Assembly: GCA_018398765.1 (NCBI GenBank)
Contig: JAHBMJ010000793.1
Location: 28,645-39,917 of the forward strand
Origin: Chromera velia
Taxonomy: Eukaryota > Sar > Chromeraceae
Length of the DNA stretch: 11,273 nt
Direction of reading: 5' to 3'
Shown: positions 1 to 7,187 of the stretch, piece by piece
Layout: every line of letters begins with the position of its first letter
Position numbering within the stretch: the first letter of the stretch is position 1
Position numbers and translations under genes: made by a program
The notes under the pieces: generated by a model
Told to the model about the DNA's origin: nothing
The model's database searches: none
Seen by the model: only the letters and a program-made list of their open reading frames with translations

Positions 1-170
1 CCCCCCCCAAATATTCTTGTACGTCCATCTGAGCGTCCATCTGATCAAAGCCTCCACCAATTGGTACTCTTGATTGATGCGACTCTCTCGGTTTCCAATT
101 TCGGCAGGTCATCCAGCCTCCCTCGCCCACTTTGTCTCTCTCTCTCTCTCCTGTCCCCCCCCTTCGTCAG

Positions 171-244
171 GTGATCGAGAACTTCGGTCGTGCACTCGGG
201 CCGAAGCACAACAACTCGATCCGCATCAAGACGGCGCCCTTCTA
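171..244 (+). CDS. Membrane-protein gene, exon 1 of those visible
   Basis: The exon follows a pyrimidine-rich tract ending TTCGTCAG and is closed by the donor GTCAGT at 245. It reads VIENFGRALGPKHNN, then SIRIKTAPF, and ends with two bases (TA) of a split Tyr codon. A TAG stop begins at 243 in this frame, so the exon must splice here or end the gene. The perfect phase match to the hydrophobic exon at 776 favours splicing. Coding sequence must lie upstream of the window. Confidence 0.6.
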
Positions 245-585
245 GTCAGTTAAGAAGTGTAGGTGGAGGGTTCATTCCCACTCTCGCTCTTGTTCCCAGA
301 CAGTCTACGAGTTGATGGATCAATTATTCTGTCTGTCTGTGCTTGAGGAGCACGGAGCCCTTCGGAAAGCAGAAAAACGAAAAGTACCACCAGGGAGGAG
401 AGAAAACAGCAGAGTACAGCCGTAAATGAAGTAAAACCACAAGAAATCAGATTCCGTCAGCCCCCATTGTCGCCAACCGAAAAAAAAAGAACGAAAAGGA
501 CATGCAGACGAAAGGGAGGGTCCGCATCCGAAACACGATTCGAATTGCTTTTGCCGCGCAAACAGACTGTCTGTCTGTCTGTCTG

Positions 586-626
<41 letters not shown>

Positions 627-643
627 TACATACATACATACAC

Positions 644-679
<36 letters not shown>

Positions 680-994
680 AAGGAGAAATTCTTTTTGTCT
701 GTATGACTGTCTGAAGACTCTCTGTGGATGTGTGTTTGCGTGCTTGCGTGCGTGTGGATACACATACCCGTGCAGCTACCCGATGGTGTTTCTGATCTAC
801 ATATTGCCGGGTCTCTGCTGCTGCTTTGCGCAGTACATTGTCGGCTCGACGGTCGGTCCATGTGGAAAGCGTCGAGAAGGAAAGAAAGACAGACAGAAAG
901 AAAGAAAGACAGACAGACAGGCAGAAAGAAAGACAGACAGAAAGACAGACAGACAGACAGACAGACAGAAAGACAGACAGACAGACAGGCAGAA

Positions 995-1029
<35 letters not shown>

Positions 1030-1046
1030 AAGACAGACAGGCAGAA

Positions 1047-1079
<33 letters not shown>

Positions 1080-4075
1080 CAGACATAAAGAAAGAAAGAA
1101 AGAAAGAAATCACTCCAGCAAATCAAAGGACCCACATGGATTTCTTCGTTCCATCGGTCTTTCTTTTTTGCCTTCCTTTTTTCTGTATGCATGCCTGTCG
1201 GCATAGATATCTGCACTTCCTTTGTGGTCTTCTTTCTGTTGGTAGAGTTCGTTCCTGAGAATAGTGTCTGTCGTGCGGAGCCTTCCTTTCCGCCCCAGTT
1301 GTGTTTGTTTCTTGGTTTACTTTCTTGAGGGTTCGGGTATTCATAGTGTTTCTTTCCCTTTCTGTCGCTTCCCTCCTTCACTTTCGACGGTTCGTATGTC
1401 TCCATTTTGAACGCATAAAGCCAGCCAGCCAGAACAAATAGAAGAGGAGAGCTTATCATGTTGGAGAAGCGTGATAGCGTTGAGTCCAAATCTCAAAGCA
1501 CGAATTTCTTTCTGCATTGCATGATGTCCTTCTGTCCGCAGATCGTGACCCTCCGTTTTGGGTACAACCCGATTCACAGAGTCCCCTTGAACACGGTCCA
1601 TCAGCTCCTCAAGAAGACCTCGACTGTCTTCTTCGGCCCTGGTCAGTCCTTCCTTCCTTCCTTCCTTCCTTCGTTCGTTCGTTCGTTCGAAGTTCAGACA
1701 ATGGTGCAGCATCTGATCTGTGTTTGCCCGTTCATTCATCAGGAATCAAGGTAGTAGCAGGGAAGAGACGAGCTTCGACATGTATTTACTTGATTTGAAT
1801 AAAAGTGAGGAAGGAGCGTGGAGGGAGAATCCAGGAGAGGAAAGCATCGATCGTTGTTGCTGAGAGGAGATCCAAGTGCGTCAAAGCATGAGGGCTGGAT
1901 GCACGCAGAGGCACCTAGCTGTATCCATATTGGTCGTAGCTCTGTCTGCAAATACGACACAGAGAATCTTTTTTCTTCTGTCTCTTTGTTCTCTACCTGC
2001 AGGCTTTCAGGTGATAGGGTGTGTCCTCATGATCAATCTGGCTGGCTGGATCTATCTCCTCGTCCTCAACTTGACCTTCGTTCAGAAGGCCATCTACAGG
2101 TAGGTACGGACGGGGGTGGGGAAAGACGCACAAAGTTAATTCAGACGGAAGATGTCTTTAATAGTATGATCCACGGTGAGACTCGCACGAGGATGACACA
2201 AAAAAATCAATCATCCTTCGTTCTTTCTCACGCCGTATGCTGCTTTGCGAGTCTACATGCATATATCTGTAGACACTCATGAATATAATATCTTGTCCTC
2301 GTCCCCTCTCAAGCCTTTCCTTCCTGCCGTTTCAACTACTTCCTTCAGGTTGATGATGGAACCTGTCCGTCAAAGACAGATGGCAGAGGCGAGAGAACAG
2401 GTGATTGGGGGCTGCATCTTGTCAGCATCTGCGTTCATTGGCGCTTTTGCTTGGTCCCTTTCCTTCTTTTTCAGATCGACCGTGCCTTTGATAGTCCGTT
2501 TTTGTGACTTTTCTCTCTTGCCTTCCCTCCTTTTTCTCGGGATGCGTGTTGTGCTTCTTCGCATTTCCTCCCCGTCTCTCTCTCTTCTGCGCTCCCTCGC
2601 CCTCCTGAGTCCTCGATGGTTGAACGAGAAGAGAAGATTTGAGGTGATCCATCCTGGCGACTTTCTTTATCTTTGTTGTGTCTCAACGAACACATGCATG
2701 CAGATAGACGAAGCCTGGTTCCACTGCTTCGTGCGGAAAGTGGCGAAGGGGTTGAAGCAGAAGAACAGTCGCATGAGTGAGGAAGAGGTCCTGGACATGG
2801 TCGAGAAGAGACACGAACTCGTGATCTTCTTCACTCTGGCAAGACTGAAGGAAGTCAAACCAGGAGACGGTAGGTAGGTTGGTTGGTTTGGGTGGGCAGG
2901 GAGGGAGGGAAGAGGTTTGTTTTCTTTGGCTCAAGCCCTTCTTCTTTTTTGTACGTCTGTCTCCCTTACTTTCTATGGATCTGTCGATGCGTCTCTCTGG
3001 CTATCTGTCTGATCGATCCGTGTGTCCGCGCGTCGTCAGAATTCGGTTTGATGTTTTTCGTCCTGCAGAGAAGGTGATATTCCTTCTCTCGCTCGTTTTC
3101 TTTCCAATAGAGATGGTTCTCTTGGCGGACTCTTCCTGCTCCTTTGCGGCTCTGCTTTTTATTCGCTGTCAATTCGTGTGTTGAGTGTTGCTTTTCTTGT
3201 CGTGCTTGTTGCAGAGTTGGGTTTGGTAGGGAAGGAGGTTGAGAAGGAGAAGGGAGAGGGGATGTATCAGTACAGAGTGCAGAGGAACAAGGATTGCAAG
3301 ACGATCATCTACAAATGGACGGTCAGTCAGGGCGTTGATTGGGTTTGCCTGGACAAAGAAGGTCAAATGCAAGCGTGAATTGTGGCTTTCTGATGCGCTG
3401 AATAAGACAGTCATGAGAGAGAGATACATTCCAAACGACCAATAGTTTTCTCCGGCTCAACCGAGGACTCCGCGTTTTTTTTTTCTGCTCTCTCGTTCTC
3501 GCCCTTTCATCAACTCTCTGATGGCAATTGAATCGCAGGGCAATTGAAAGAGCGGGGCAGAGTCTTTTCCTGCAGTCATCGTCCCGTCCTGTGGTTCAGA
3601 TTTTGATGCTTTGTAAAATCTGTGATCTCACCCACCCTTGTTTTGTTCCTTTCTTCGTTCCTCTGGCATCGTGTCTATCCTGTTGGGTCTCTCCGCTTTC
3701 TTTCTCCTGGCGTTGCTCCCTGCGGTCTCGTCGATGGTGTGCGTTCGGACGGACGGCATTCAGGATGTCAGTCGGGAGGGGGGGGAGGAAGGCTGGAGTG
3801 GATAAGAAACGAAAACAGGCAAAGGCCTTCCTACGTATGGCGTGTGAAGGCAGGATTTTTTCTCTCCATTTCGTCTATGCCATAACGTTTCATGCTGCGA
3901 TGCTGCTCGTTCCAGTAATTCCGTTCTGCTCTACTTTCTTTCTTTCGTTGCTCCTTGCGCGTTGTCAATCCACGTCATTTTTGTCCACTTCGGCTTCTGA
4001 CTATTGCGCTTCATGTGCTATCACATTCCTTTTCTTTGGATAAGTGCACTTTCCTTTCTCCTCTGTCTCTCTGTC

Positions 4076-4150
<75 letters not shown>

Positions 4151-4922
4151 CCTCCTTCTTTGTGCCTCTTCCATCCACCCACCCCCTCCCCTGTGCCTCG
4201 ACTTGTTGGTGCCGGTTGTCTGTGGCTTGTTGGCCCTCATCGTCGTCTCTGTGTCCGGTCTGGTCAACGCAAACGGCAACTCTTTCTTCTTTGCAGACGT
4301 AAGTCTGAGTGCTTTATCACTTGCTGTTCGTTGTAGACCTGATGAATTTCCTGACGTGCTGAAGAGTTGCACGGGAAGGAAGATCAGTGCAGGAAGGATA
4401 GGCATGGTGGGGTGGCATCGATGGGGGTCAGATGGTCTAGCTGCGTGACAGGGGAGGGCAGTCTCTTTCGGTCATATGAGAAGAGTACACGTTTGCATGC
4501 TGAAACGATCGCGTCATTTGAAAGTGGTGATTTGTTCTTTTCTCCCTTTTTTGTGAAAAAGCATCGAAAGCAAAACTAAGAACTAGTTGAACATAGCGTT
4601 CTCCCCCGGTCCCGTTTCTTTTTCTTCTTTCCATTATGCCTTGCAGGACGGATGTGTCGGAAACTGCCGCAGAGTCATCGAGATGACCTGTCACTGGGAG
4701 GATCGGGGGGGGCTCGAAAGGAAAAGGACGTGCAGGAAGGGGGATGCTTGCAATAGAGGCAGCAGGGCGACGATCTGGAGAAGGAAAAGGAAAAGAGGGT
4801 CTGCAAAGAAACGACGGGGTCTGCATGGGTCTCTTTCCTTCTTTCCTCAACTGCCTCACCTTTCCCTAACTGTTGCCTTGCCGTGCCGTGCCGCGTCCGT
4901 TGGCTCGGTCGATCGAGAGTGA
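171..4922 (+). CDS. Multi-exon gene for an unrecognised membrane protein, 5' partial
   Basis: I do not recognise the family. Nine exons can be chained: 171-244, 776-851, 1542-1641, 2003-2099, 2349-2400, 2704-2869, 3215-3321, about 4203-4298, and 4647 to at most 4922. Phases agree at every junction and give about 347 residues. In order, the product has an N-terminal piece (missing its start), a hydrophobic segment (YYPMVFLIYILPGLCCCFAQ), a loop with LRFGYNPIHRVP, a second hydrophobic segment (VIGCVLMINLAGWIYLLVL), a charged helical domain of about 110 residues, a third hydrophobic segment (VPVVCGLLALIVVSVSGLV), then a Cys-rich and basic tail. The inference is a polytopic membrane protein with a soluble domain between segments 2 and 3. 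The weakest points are the acceptor of exon 8 and the end of exon 9. Function is not inferable from what is visible. Confidence 0.6.
245..775 (+). other. Intron 1 of the membrane-protein gene, repeat-rich
   Basis: A 531-base intron from GTCAGT to TGCAG. Its middle is a compound simple repeat (567-676). Several apparent reading frames across it are only translated repeat, with Thr/His, Arg/Glu or Cys/Val alternation. I see no gene in it. Confidence 0.55.
567..676. repeat. Compound microsatellite (CTGT)n-(AC)n-(CATA)n-(AG)n
   Basis: Direct reading shows about five CTGT units (567-585), then AC dinucleotides (590-621), a CATA block to about 645, then AG dinucleotides (646-676). It lies inside intron 1. 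On the minus strand the order is TC then TGTA then TG, the same polarity as the compound repeats at 4062-4147 and 9121-9300. Confidence 0.95.
776..851 (+). CDS. Membrane-protein gene, exon 2 (first hydrophobic segment)
   Basis: Acceptor GTGCAG at 770-775; the first base completes the Tyr codon of exon 1. It encodes YPMVFLIYILPGLCCCFAQ followed by YIVGST, a clear membrane-spanning segment with a run of three Cys. The donor is GTCGGT at 852. An alternative donor GTCGGC at 840 is also in phase and would shorten the product by four residues. The GACA repeat begins about 30 bases into the intron. Confidence 0.6.
852..1541 (+). other. Intron 2 of the membrane-protein gene
   Basis: A 690-base intron from GTCGGT to CCGCAG, containing the large GACA/GAAA array (881-1109) and then about 430 bases of T-rich unique sequence. 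A TGCATGC motif sits at 1188-1194. No further exon with matching phase was found. Confidence 0.5.
881..1109. repeat. GACA tetranucleotide array with GAAA and GGCA variants
   Basis: About 200 bases of GACA units, interrupted by GAAA and by occasional GGCA units, followed by an AAAG block (1087-1109). All three plus frames are nearly stop-free, which creates artefactual reading frames rich in Asp-Arg-Gln-Thr on one strand and Cys-Leu-Ser-Val on the other. Confidence 0.95.
1542..1641 (+). CDS. Membrane-protein gene, exon 3
   Basis: Acceptor TCCGCAG ends at 1541 and donor GTCAGT begins at 1642. It reads IVTLRFGYNPIHRVP, LNTVHQLLKK, TSTVFFGP, plus one base of a split Gly codon. The piece is moderately basic and amphipathic and would be the loop between hydrophobic segments 1 and 2. 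Confidence 0.6.
1642..2002 (+). other. Intron 3 of the membrane-protein gene
   Basis: A 361-base intron from GTCAGT to CTGCAG. It begins with a CCTT block that switches to CGTT/GTTC units (1648-1689). Nothing else of note was seen in it. Confidence 0.55.
1648..1689. repeat. Tetranucleotide repeat, CCTT switching to CGTT
   Basis: Five to six CCTT units are followed by about five TTCG units, differing by one base per unit, which suggests one array that mutated and then expanded. It starts six bases after the exon 3 donor. Confidence 0.9.
2003..2099 (+). CDS. Membrane-protein gene, exon 4 (second hydrophobic segment)
   Basis: Acceptor CCTGCAG ends at 2002. Two bases complete the Gly codon of exon 3. 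The exon reads FQVIGCVLMINLAGW, IYLLVLNLTFVQKAIY, and ends with AG of a split Arg codon before the donor GTAGGT at 2100. The hydrophobic stretch VIGCVLMINLAGWIYLLVL is long enough to cross a membrane. Confidence 0.65.
2349..2400 (+). CDS. Membrane-protein gene, exon 5
   Basis: Short exon between the acceptor CTTCAG (ending 2348) and the donor GTGATT (2401). It encodes LMMEPVRQRQMAEAREQ after the split Arg, a charged helix just past hydrophobic segment 2. It ends in phase 0. Confidence 0.6.
2401..2703 (+). other. Intron 5 of the membrane-protein gene, stop-free and a multiple of three
   Basis: A 303-base intron (GTGATT to TGCAG) that can be read through in frame from exon 5 into exon 6 with no stop, adding 101 residues. 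The retained version would be hydrophobic (for example GCILSASAFIGAFAWSLSFF). Retention and splicing would both keep the downstream frame. Confidence 0.55.
2704..2869 (+). CDS. Membrane-protein gene, exon 6 (charged domain)
   Basis: The acceptor ATGCATGCAG ends at 2703 and the donor GTAGGT starts at 2870. It reads IDEAWFHCFVRKVAKGLK, QKNSRMSEEEVLDMVEKR, HELVIFFTLARLKEVKPGD, plus one base. This looks like a folded helical soluble domain, with Lys/Arg/Glu-rich helices and a hydrophobic core strand LVIFFTLA. No known catalytic motif was recognised. Confidence 0.7.
2870..3214 (+). other. Intron 6 of the membrane-protein gene
   Basis: A 345-base intron from GTAGGT to TTGCAG with a G-rich start (2871-2912) and a T-rich remainder. 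A possible small exon at 3040-3073 was considered, but it breaks the phase of exon 7. Confidence 0.5.
3215..3321 (+). CDS. Membrane-protein gene, exon 7 (charged domain, end)
   Basis: The acceptor GTTGCAG ends at 3214; two bases complete the Glu codon. The exon reads LGLVGKEVEKEKGEGMYQ, YRVQRNKDCKTIIYKWT, and ends in phase 0 before the donor GTCAGT at 3322. It continues the charged domain and would lead into hydrophobic segment 3. Confidence 0.65.
3322..4202 (+). other. Long intron 7 region of the membrane-protein gene
   Basis: About 880 bases between the donor GTCAGT and the third hydrophobic segment. It is T/C-rich on the plus strand. It contains G-runs at 3777-3787 and the compound repeat 4062-4147. 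Reading frames in it (for example from 3528) carry no recognisable domain. An undetected exon here cannot be excluded, since the acceptor at its right edge is missing. Confidence 0.45.
4062..4147. repeat. Compound microsatellite (CTGT)n-(CT)n-(GT)n
   Basis: CTGT units run to about 4100, followed by CT dinucleotides to 4118 and GT dinucleotides to about 4147. It occupies the place where the polypyrimidine tract and acceptor of exon 8 would be expected. Confidence 0.95.
4203..4298 (+). CDS. Membrane-protein gene, exon 8 (third hydrophobic segment); left edge uncertain
   Basis: The right edge is a strong donor, GTAAGT at 4299. The reading LLVPVVCGLLALIVVSVSG, then LVNANGNSFFFAD, is a convincing membrane segment followed by a polar loop, and it is in phase with exons 7 and 9. 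The left edge is only a placement: no AG dinucleotide lies between 4045 and the exon body, because this span is filled by a compound CTGT/CT/GT microsatellite. Either the acceptor is non-canonical, or the repeat is collapsed in the assembly, or the exon model is wrong. Confidence 0.45.
4299..4646 (+). other. Intron 8 of the membrane-protein gene
   Basis: A 348-base intron from the near-consensus donor GTAAGT to CCTTGCAG with a T-rich tract before the acceptor. No repeat and no further exon were seen. Confidence 0.55.
4647..4922 (+). CDS. Membrane-protein gene, exon 9 (Cys-rich, basic tail); right edge uncertain
   Basis: The acceptor CCTTGCAG ends at 4646. The exon reads DGCVGNCRRVIEMTCHWED and stays open to a TGA at 4920-4922. 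Further pairs of Cys (TCRKGDAC) and a strongly basic stretch (WRRKRKRGSAKKRR) follow. If the gene ends here, the tail is a Cys-rich then basic segment after the third hydrophobic segment. The last 30 residues look less protein-like, so a donor inside this span remains possible. Confidence 0.45.
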   Translation, partial: DGCVGNCRRVIEMTCHWEDRGGLERKRTCRKGDACNRGSRATIWRRKRKRGSAKKRRGLHGSLSFFPQLPHLSLTVALPCRAASVGSVDRE

Positions 4923-5190
4923 ACCGATGGGAGTAACGAGAAGTGCCACCCAGGCACGTTGCCCGCTCTCAGTACGTCCCTTTCTGCTGTCCGGTCCTTC
5001 TCTGCTCCCTCAGCTGCTGCTTCTTTCCATTCCTTCTCAACAAGACAAACCTCTCTTTGCCTTCGTGTTGTTCTGATGGCCTTTCTTGAAGGTACGTAAC
5101 GGCATTGGTGCGTAGTAGGACAAAGAAGCCTGCTTGGATGAAACTCTCTAGGAAAGTGACTGAAAGTCTCTCACGGACTTATACGTGCAG
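4923..5190. other. Downstream region of the membrane-protein gene, no clear gene
   Basis: Composition here is still like the left gene. A T/C-rich stretch (4970-5035) is followed by an exon-like piece ending at a GTACGT donor (5093) and by a TGCAG acceptor-like site at 5186-5190, right at the edge of the AT-rich island. These may be remnants of further 3' exons, but no phase-consistent model was found. Confidence 0.4.
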
Positions 5191-5503
5191 TCAACGTATG
5201 TCATATTATGTAATCATATTATAATGCGGTTGAACAAACGCATAAAGTCCTAAAACTTATAAACTTCATTTTTATTTCCACTAGTTTAAATTATAAGACA
5301 TTGATAAAAGATAAAAGTTTAGTCATTTATAGGAATAAATAAATGGATGACTAAGTTTTCAGACTAACTTGAAGCCAAGTTGAGTCAAACAAGCTTCGAG
5401 ATCGAATAAATGAAAGCTTACGTTTAATGAACGATTCGATTTATATTGATTTACCTTGGTTTTTAACATTGAATAATATATATACTATGATAATTATTAT
5501 ACT

Positions 5504-5521
5504 GATGATGATGATGATGAT
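5504..5521. repeat. GAT trinucleotide repeat
   Basis: Six GAT units in the AT-rich island, immediately before TTGAGGG. Confidence 0.9.
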
Positions 5522-6107
5522 TGAGGGTTAAATCCTAGTATACTACATTTTTCCCTAGGTTTTCCCGTAGGTAGTACTAAGTTTTAAATGCATATCACTC
5601 TAATGGTCTAACCAATTTTGTTTAACCTAGACTCTAACTGATATCATACAGACCGTGATACAGTTCTCAATTCTAGTCTAAGTTTTACTAGCTGCACTGT
5701 TTAAAAAAGTCTTAGTATATGATGCTAGATTTAATATTTAAAAAATAAGGATGCAGTAGAACAGGATTTCAAAGTTGTATTCTGGAAATCTGCGTGTTCC
5801 GCAGTTCGACTGTCAGTCTGTCATATATCGGCATGAACATATGACTCAGAATATATGGACACAACCCTGCTTAGATCGACGTATGTACTAGCGTACATAG
5901 AGACGTCATGGTATTAAAGTTTTGACATTTAAGTTTTTGTCTAAGTTTTGATATTTCTTTATATATTTATTGAAAAAAAGAAAAATGAAATGTATATAAC
6001 AGCTGAGCTGCAAATCAACCTGTTCTTATTTTGTTTTATGTAGCTTTATGTATATATACATTTTATTTTACTAGTTATTTTAATATAGGTATTGGGATTC
6101 ATTGCAG

Positions 6108-6232
6108 TTTTAAAGCCTCACTGTCTCTAGCACTGTCTCAGAATTTATGGCCTAGTGTGTTCTTCTTACTGTTGAATGAGCTTGTTGAAGGAGCCTTCAT
6201 CTTCACATCTCCGATCACAAGATCGAAACGTG
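6108..6232 (+). CDS. Isolated exon-like segment in the AT-rich island
   Basis: Bounded by an acceptor TTGCAG (ending 6107) and the donor GTATGT (6233). It reads FKASLSLALSQNLWPSVF then FLLLNELVEGAFIFTSPI and TRSKR, entering with one base and leaving with one base of a split codon. Its composition is clearly richer in GC than the surrounding AT-rich sequence, as expected of an exon in an AT-rich genome. The family is not recognised and no partner exon was found in the island, so this may be a stranded piece of a foreign gene. Confidence 0.35.
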
Positions 6233-6407
6233 GTATGTTTATTTGATCAGTCAATTCACTGGCAGGTCCAGATCGCCTGTACTTAATTCACTTTGGAAAG
6301 AAGGTTCAAGTTGAATAATGTGCGTTGAACAAACTGGTCGCAAAACGGACAGGAAGGAAGATCCTGAGCCATTTTGTTTTGATTTATCAATGCTCAGTGC
6401 TTCACTC

Positions 6408-6422
6408 ACTTACTTACTTACT
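6408..6422. repeat. ACTT tetranucleotide repeat
   Basis: About four ACTT units at the right edge of the AT-rich island, ten bases before the hairpin at 6432-6451. Confidence 0.85.
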
Positions 6423-6431
6423 CAAATCGTT

Positions 6432-6451
6432 GACCTATGAATCCATAGGTC
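6432..6451 (-). terminator. Perfect 8-bp hairpin just past the stop codon of the minus-strand gene
   Basis: GACCTATG (6432-6439), a four-base loop, then CATAGGTC (6444-6451). On the transcript of the minus gene it would sit about 28 bases after the stop codon. Next to it is an ACTT tetranucleotide block (6408-6422). A role in 3' end formation or RNA stability is inference; it could equally mark the end of the AT-rich insert. Confidence 0.4.
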
Positions 6452-6478
6452 GGTTTCGGCCTTCCCCTCCCTACCCCT

Positions 6479-7187
6479 CTAGCGTCTGGGTATGGGGGCG
6501 TCCAGTCTGATGGAGAGCCTCCCCAATGGGTCCTCTGGAAGAGGAGAGGGGGTCGGCTCGCTGGAGGCGGGCTCGGGTGGGAAGTTTCCTTGGATTGGCT
6601 CTTCTACTTCGGTGTCGTCGGGGGTGCTGCTGGCCATCGTGGGGTTGCTCTCGTTTCCTGAAGGTGTGGGCGAGTAGGAGCGAGTCGAGGCACCCCCCCG
6701 TGGGAGGAAGAAATTGGGGTCCAGGGAAGCTGCGAGAGAAGAAAGCTTTCCGGGCGCAGAACTGTCTCCGTTGGCACCCCCGACGATCAATCTTGAGTTG
6801 TCAATTCTCGAATATCCATCCATCTTTTCACACTGCGCCTTGACCGAGGGATCCTGTAGAACTCCGCACGTCGCATCTCGGTCTGCACTCACGTCTCTCA
6901 TATTCCTTAGAGCCTCAATGATGATCATATCATCGGCATTGCGCTTCTGAATTGCATCCACCTCCCCCACTCCATCTGTGTAGAAACTGGACAACAATTC
7001 GAAAAGCTTCTTTCCCTCACTTGCATCAAAACTTCCGTCCTCTGCCATGATCTTGCCTGACATCTCTGAGGCAATGTCTGTGGCAGTCGAGAGGTGCTCC
7101 TGGAGATGGGACCTGTCGTGGCCTAGTTGTTCGTTTTGGGCTTCGATGCCTTCAGGGTCAAACGCGAGCTTCAGTTGGTATTTGTAT
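6479..7187 (-). CDS. Secreted-protein gene, exon 7 (last)
   Basis: 709 bases from a CCTGCAG acceptor to the stop codon at 6481-6479. It begins with a helical region (YKYQLKLAFDPEG; KLFELLSSFYTDGVGEVD) and carries a Cys pair (DATCGVLQD, KAQCEKM). The last 90 or so residues are Pro/Ser/Thr/Glu-rich (PPEPASSEPTPSPLPEDPLG). Composition is clearly higher in GC than the island that follows it. Confidence 0.8.

Larger units (their letters stand above)
5190..6430. other. AT-rich compositional island
   Basis: By eye, base composition drops sharply from roughly balanced GC to strongly AT-rich after about 5190 and recovers after about 6430. The island lacks the TC/TG and GACA repeats that fill the flanks and has its own features: four CTAAGTTTT copies, a GAT array (5504-5521), small palindromes (5536-5545, 5882-5899) and one exon-like stretch (6108-6232). 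It may be an inserted element, transferred DNA, an unusual intergenic region between converging genes, or a chimeric join. No terminal repeats or target duplication were found by eye. Confidence 0.7.

Noticed and set aside
881-1083. GACA array as a possible CRISPR-like array
   Set aside because: The unit is four bases with no spacers; it is a microsatellite in a eukaryotic intron.
457-1489. Long reading frames on both strands across the GACA and AC/AG repeats
   Set aside because: They are translated simple repeat inside introns of the left gene, with no domain and with stop-free frames expected from the repeat itself.
1743-1750. An 8-base microexon between exons 3 and 4 of the left gene
   Set aside because: It fits the phase, but joining 1641 directly to 2003 also fits and needs one fewer exon.
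3040-3073. Small exon in intron 6 reading EFGLMFFVLQR
   Set aside because: It has an acceptor and a GTGATA donor but shifts the frame of exon 7, while the direct 2869-3215 junction keeps it.
3528-4043. 171-residue plus-strand frame in the long intron
   Set aside because: It has no recognisable domain, is low-complexity and Ser/Leu/Cys-rich as expected for T/C-rich intron, and has no phase link to neighbouring exons.
5022-5092. Exon-like piece ending at a GTACGT donor after the left gene
   Set aside because: Its best frames contain a stop or lack a phase-compatible upstream exon; it is kept only as a remark on the downstream region.
5334-6243. AATAAA-like signals on both strands in the AT-rich island (5334-5339 plus; 6243-6238 minus)
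   Set aside because: Such hexamers are expected by chance in AT-rich DNA, and no transcript end can be tied to them.
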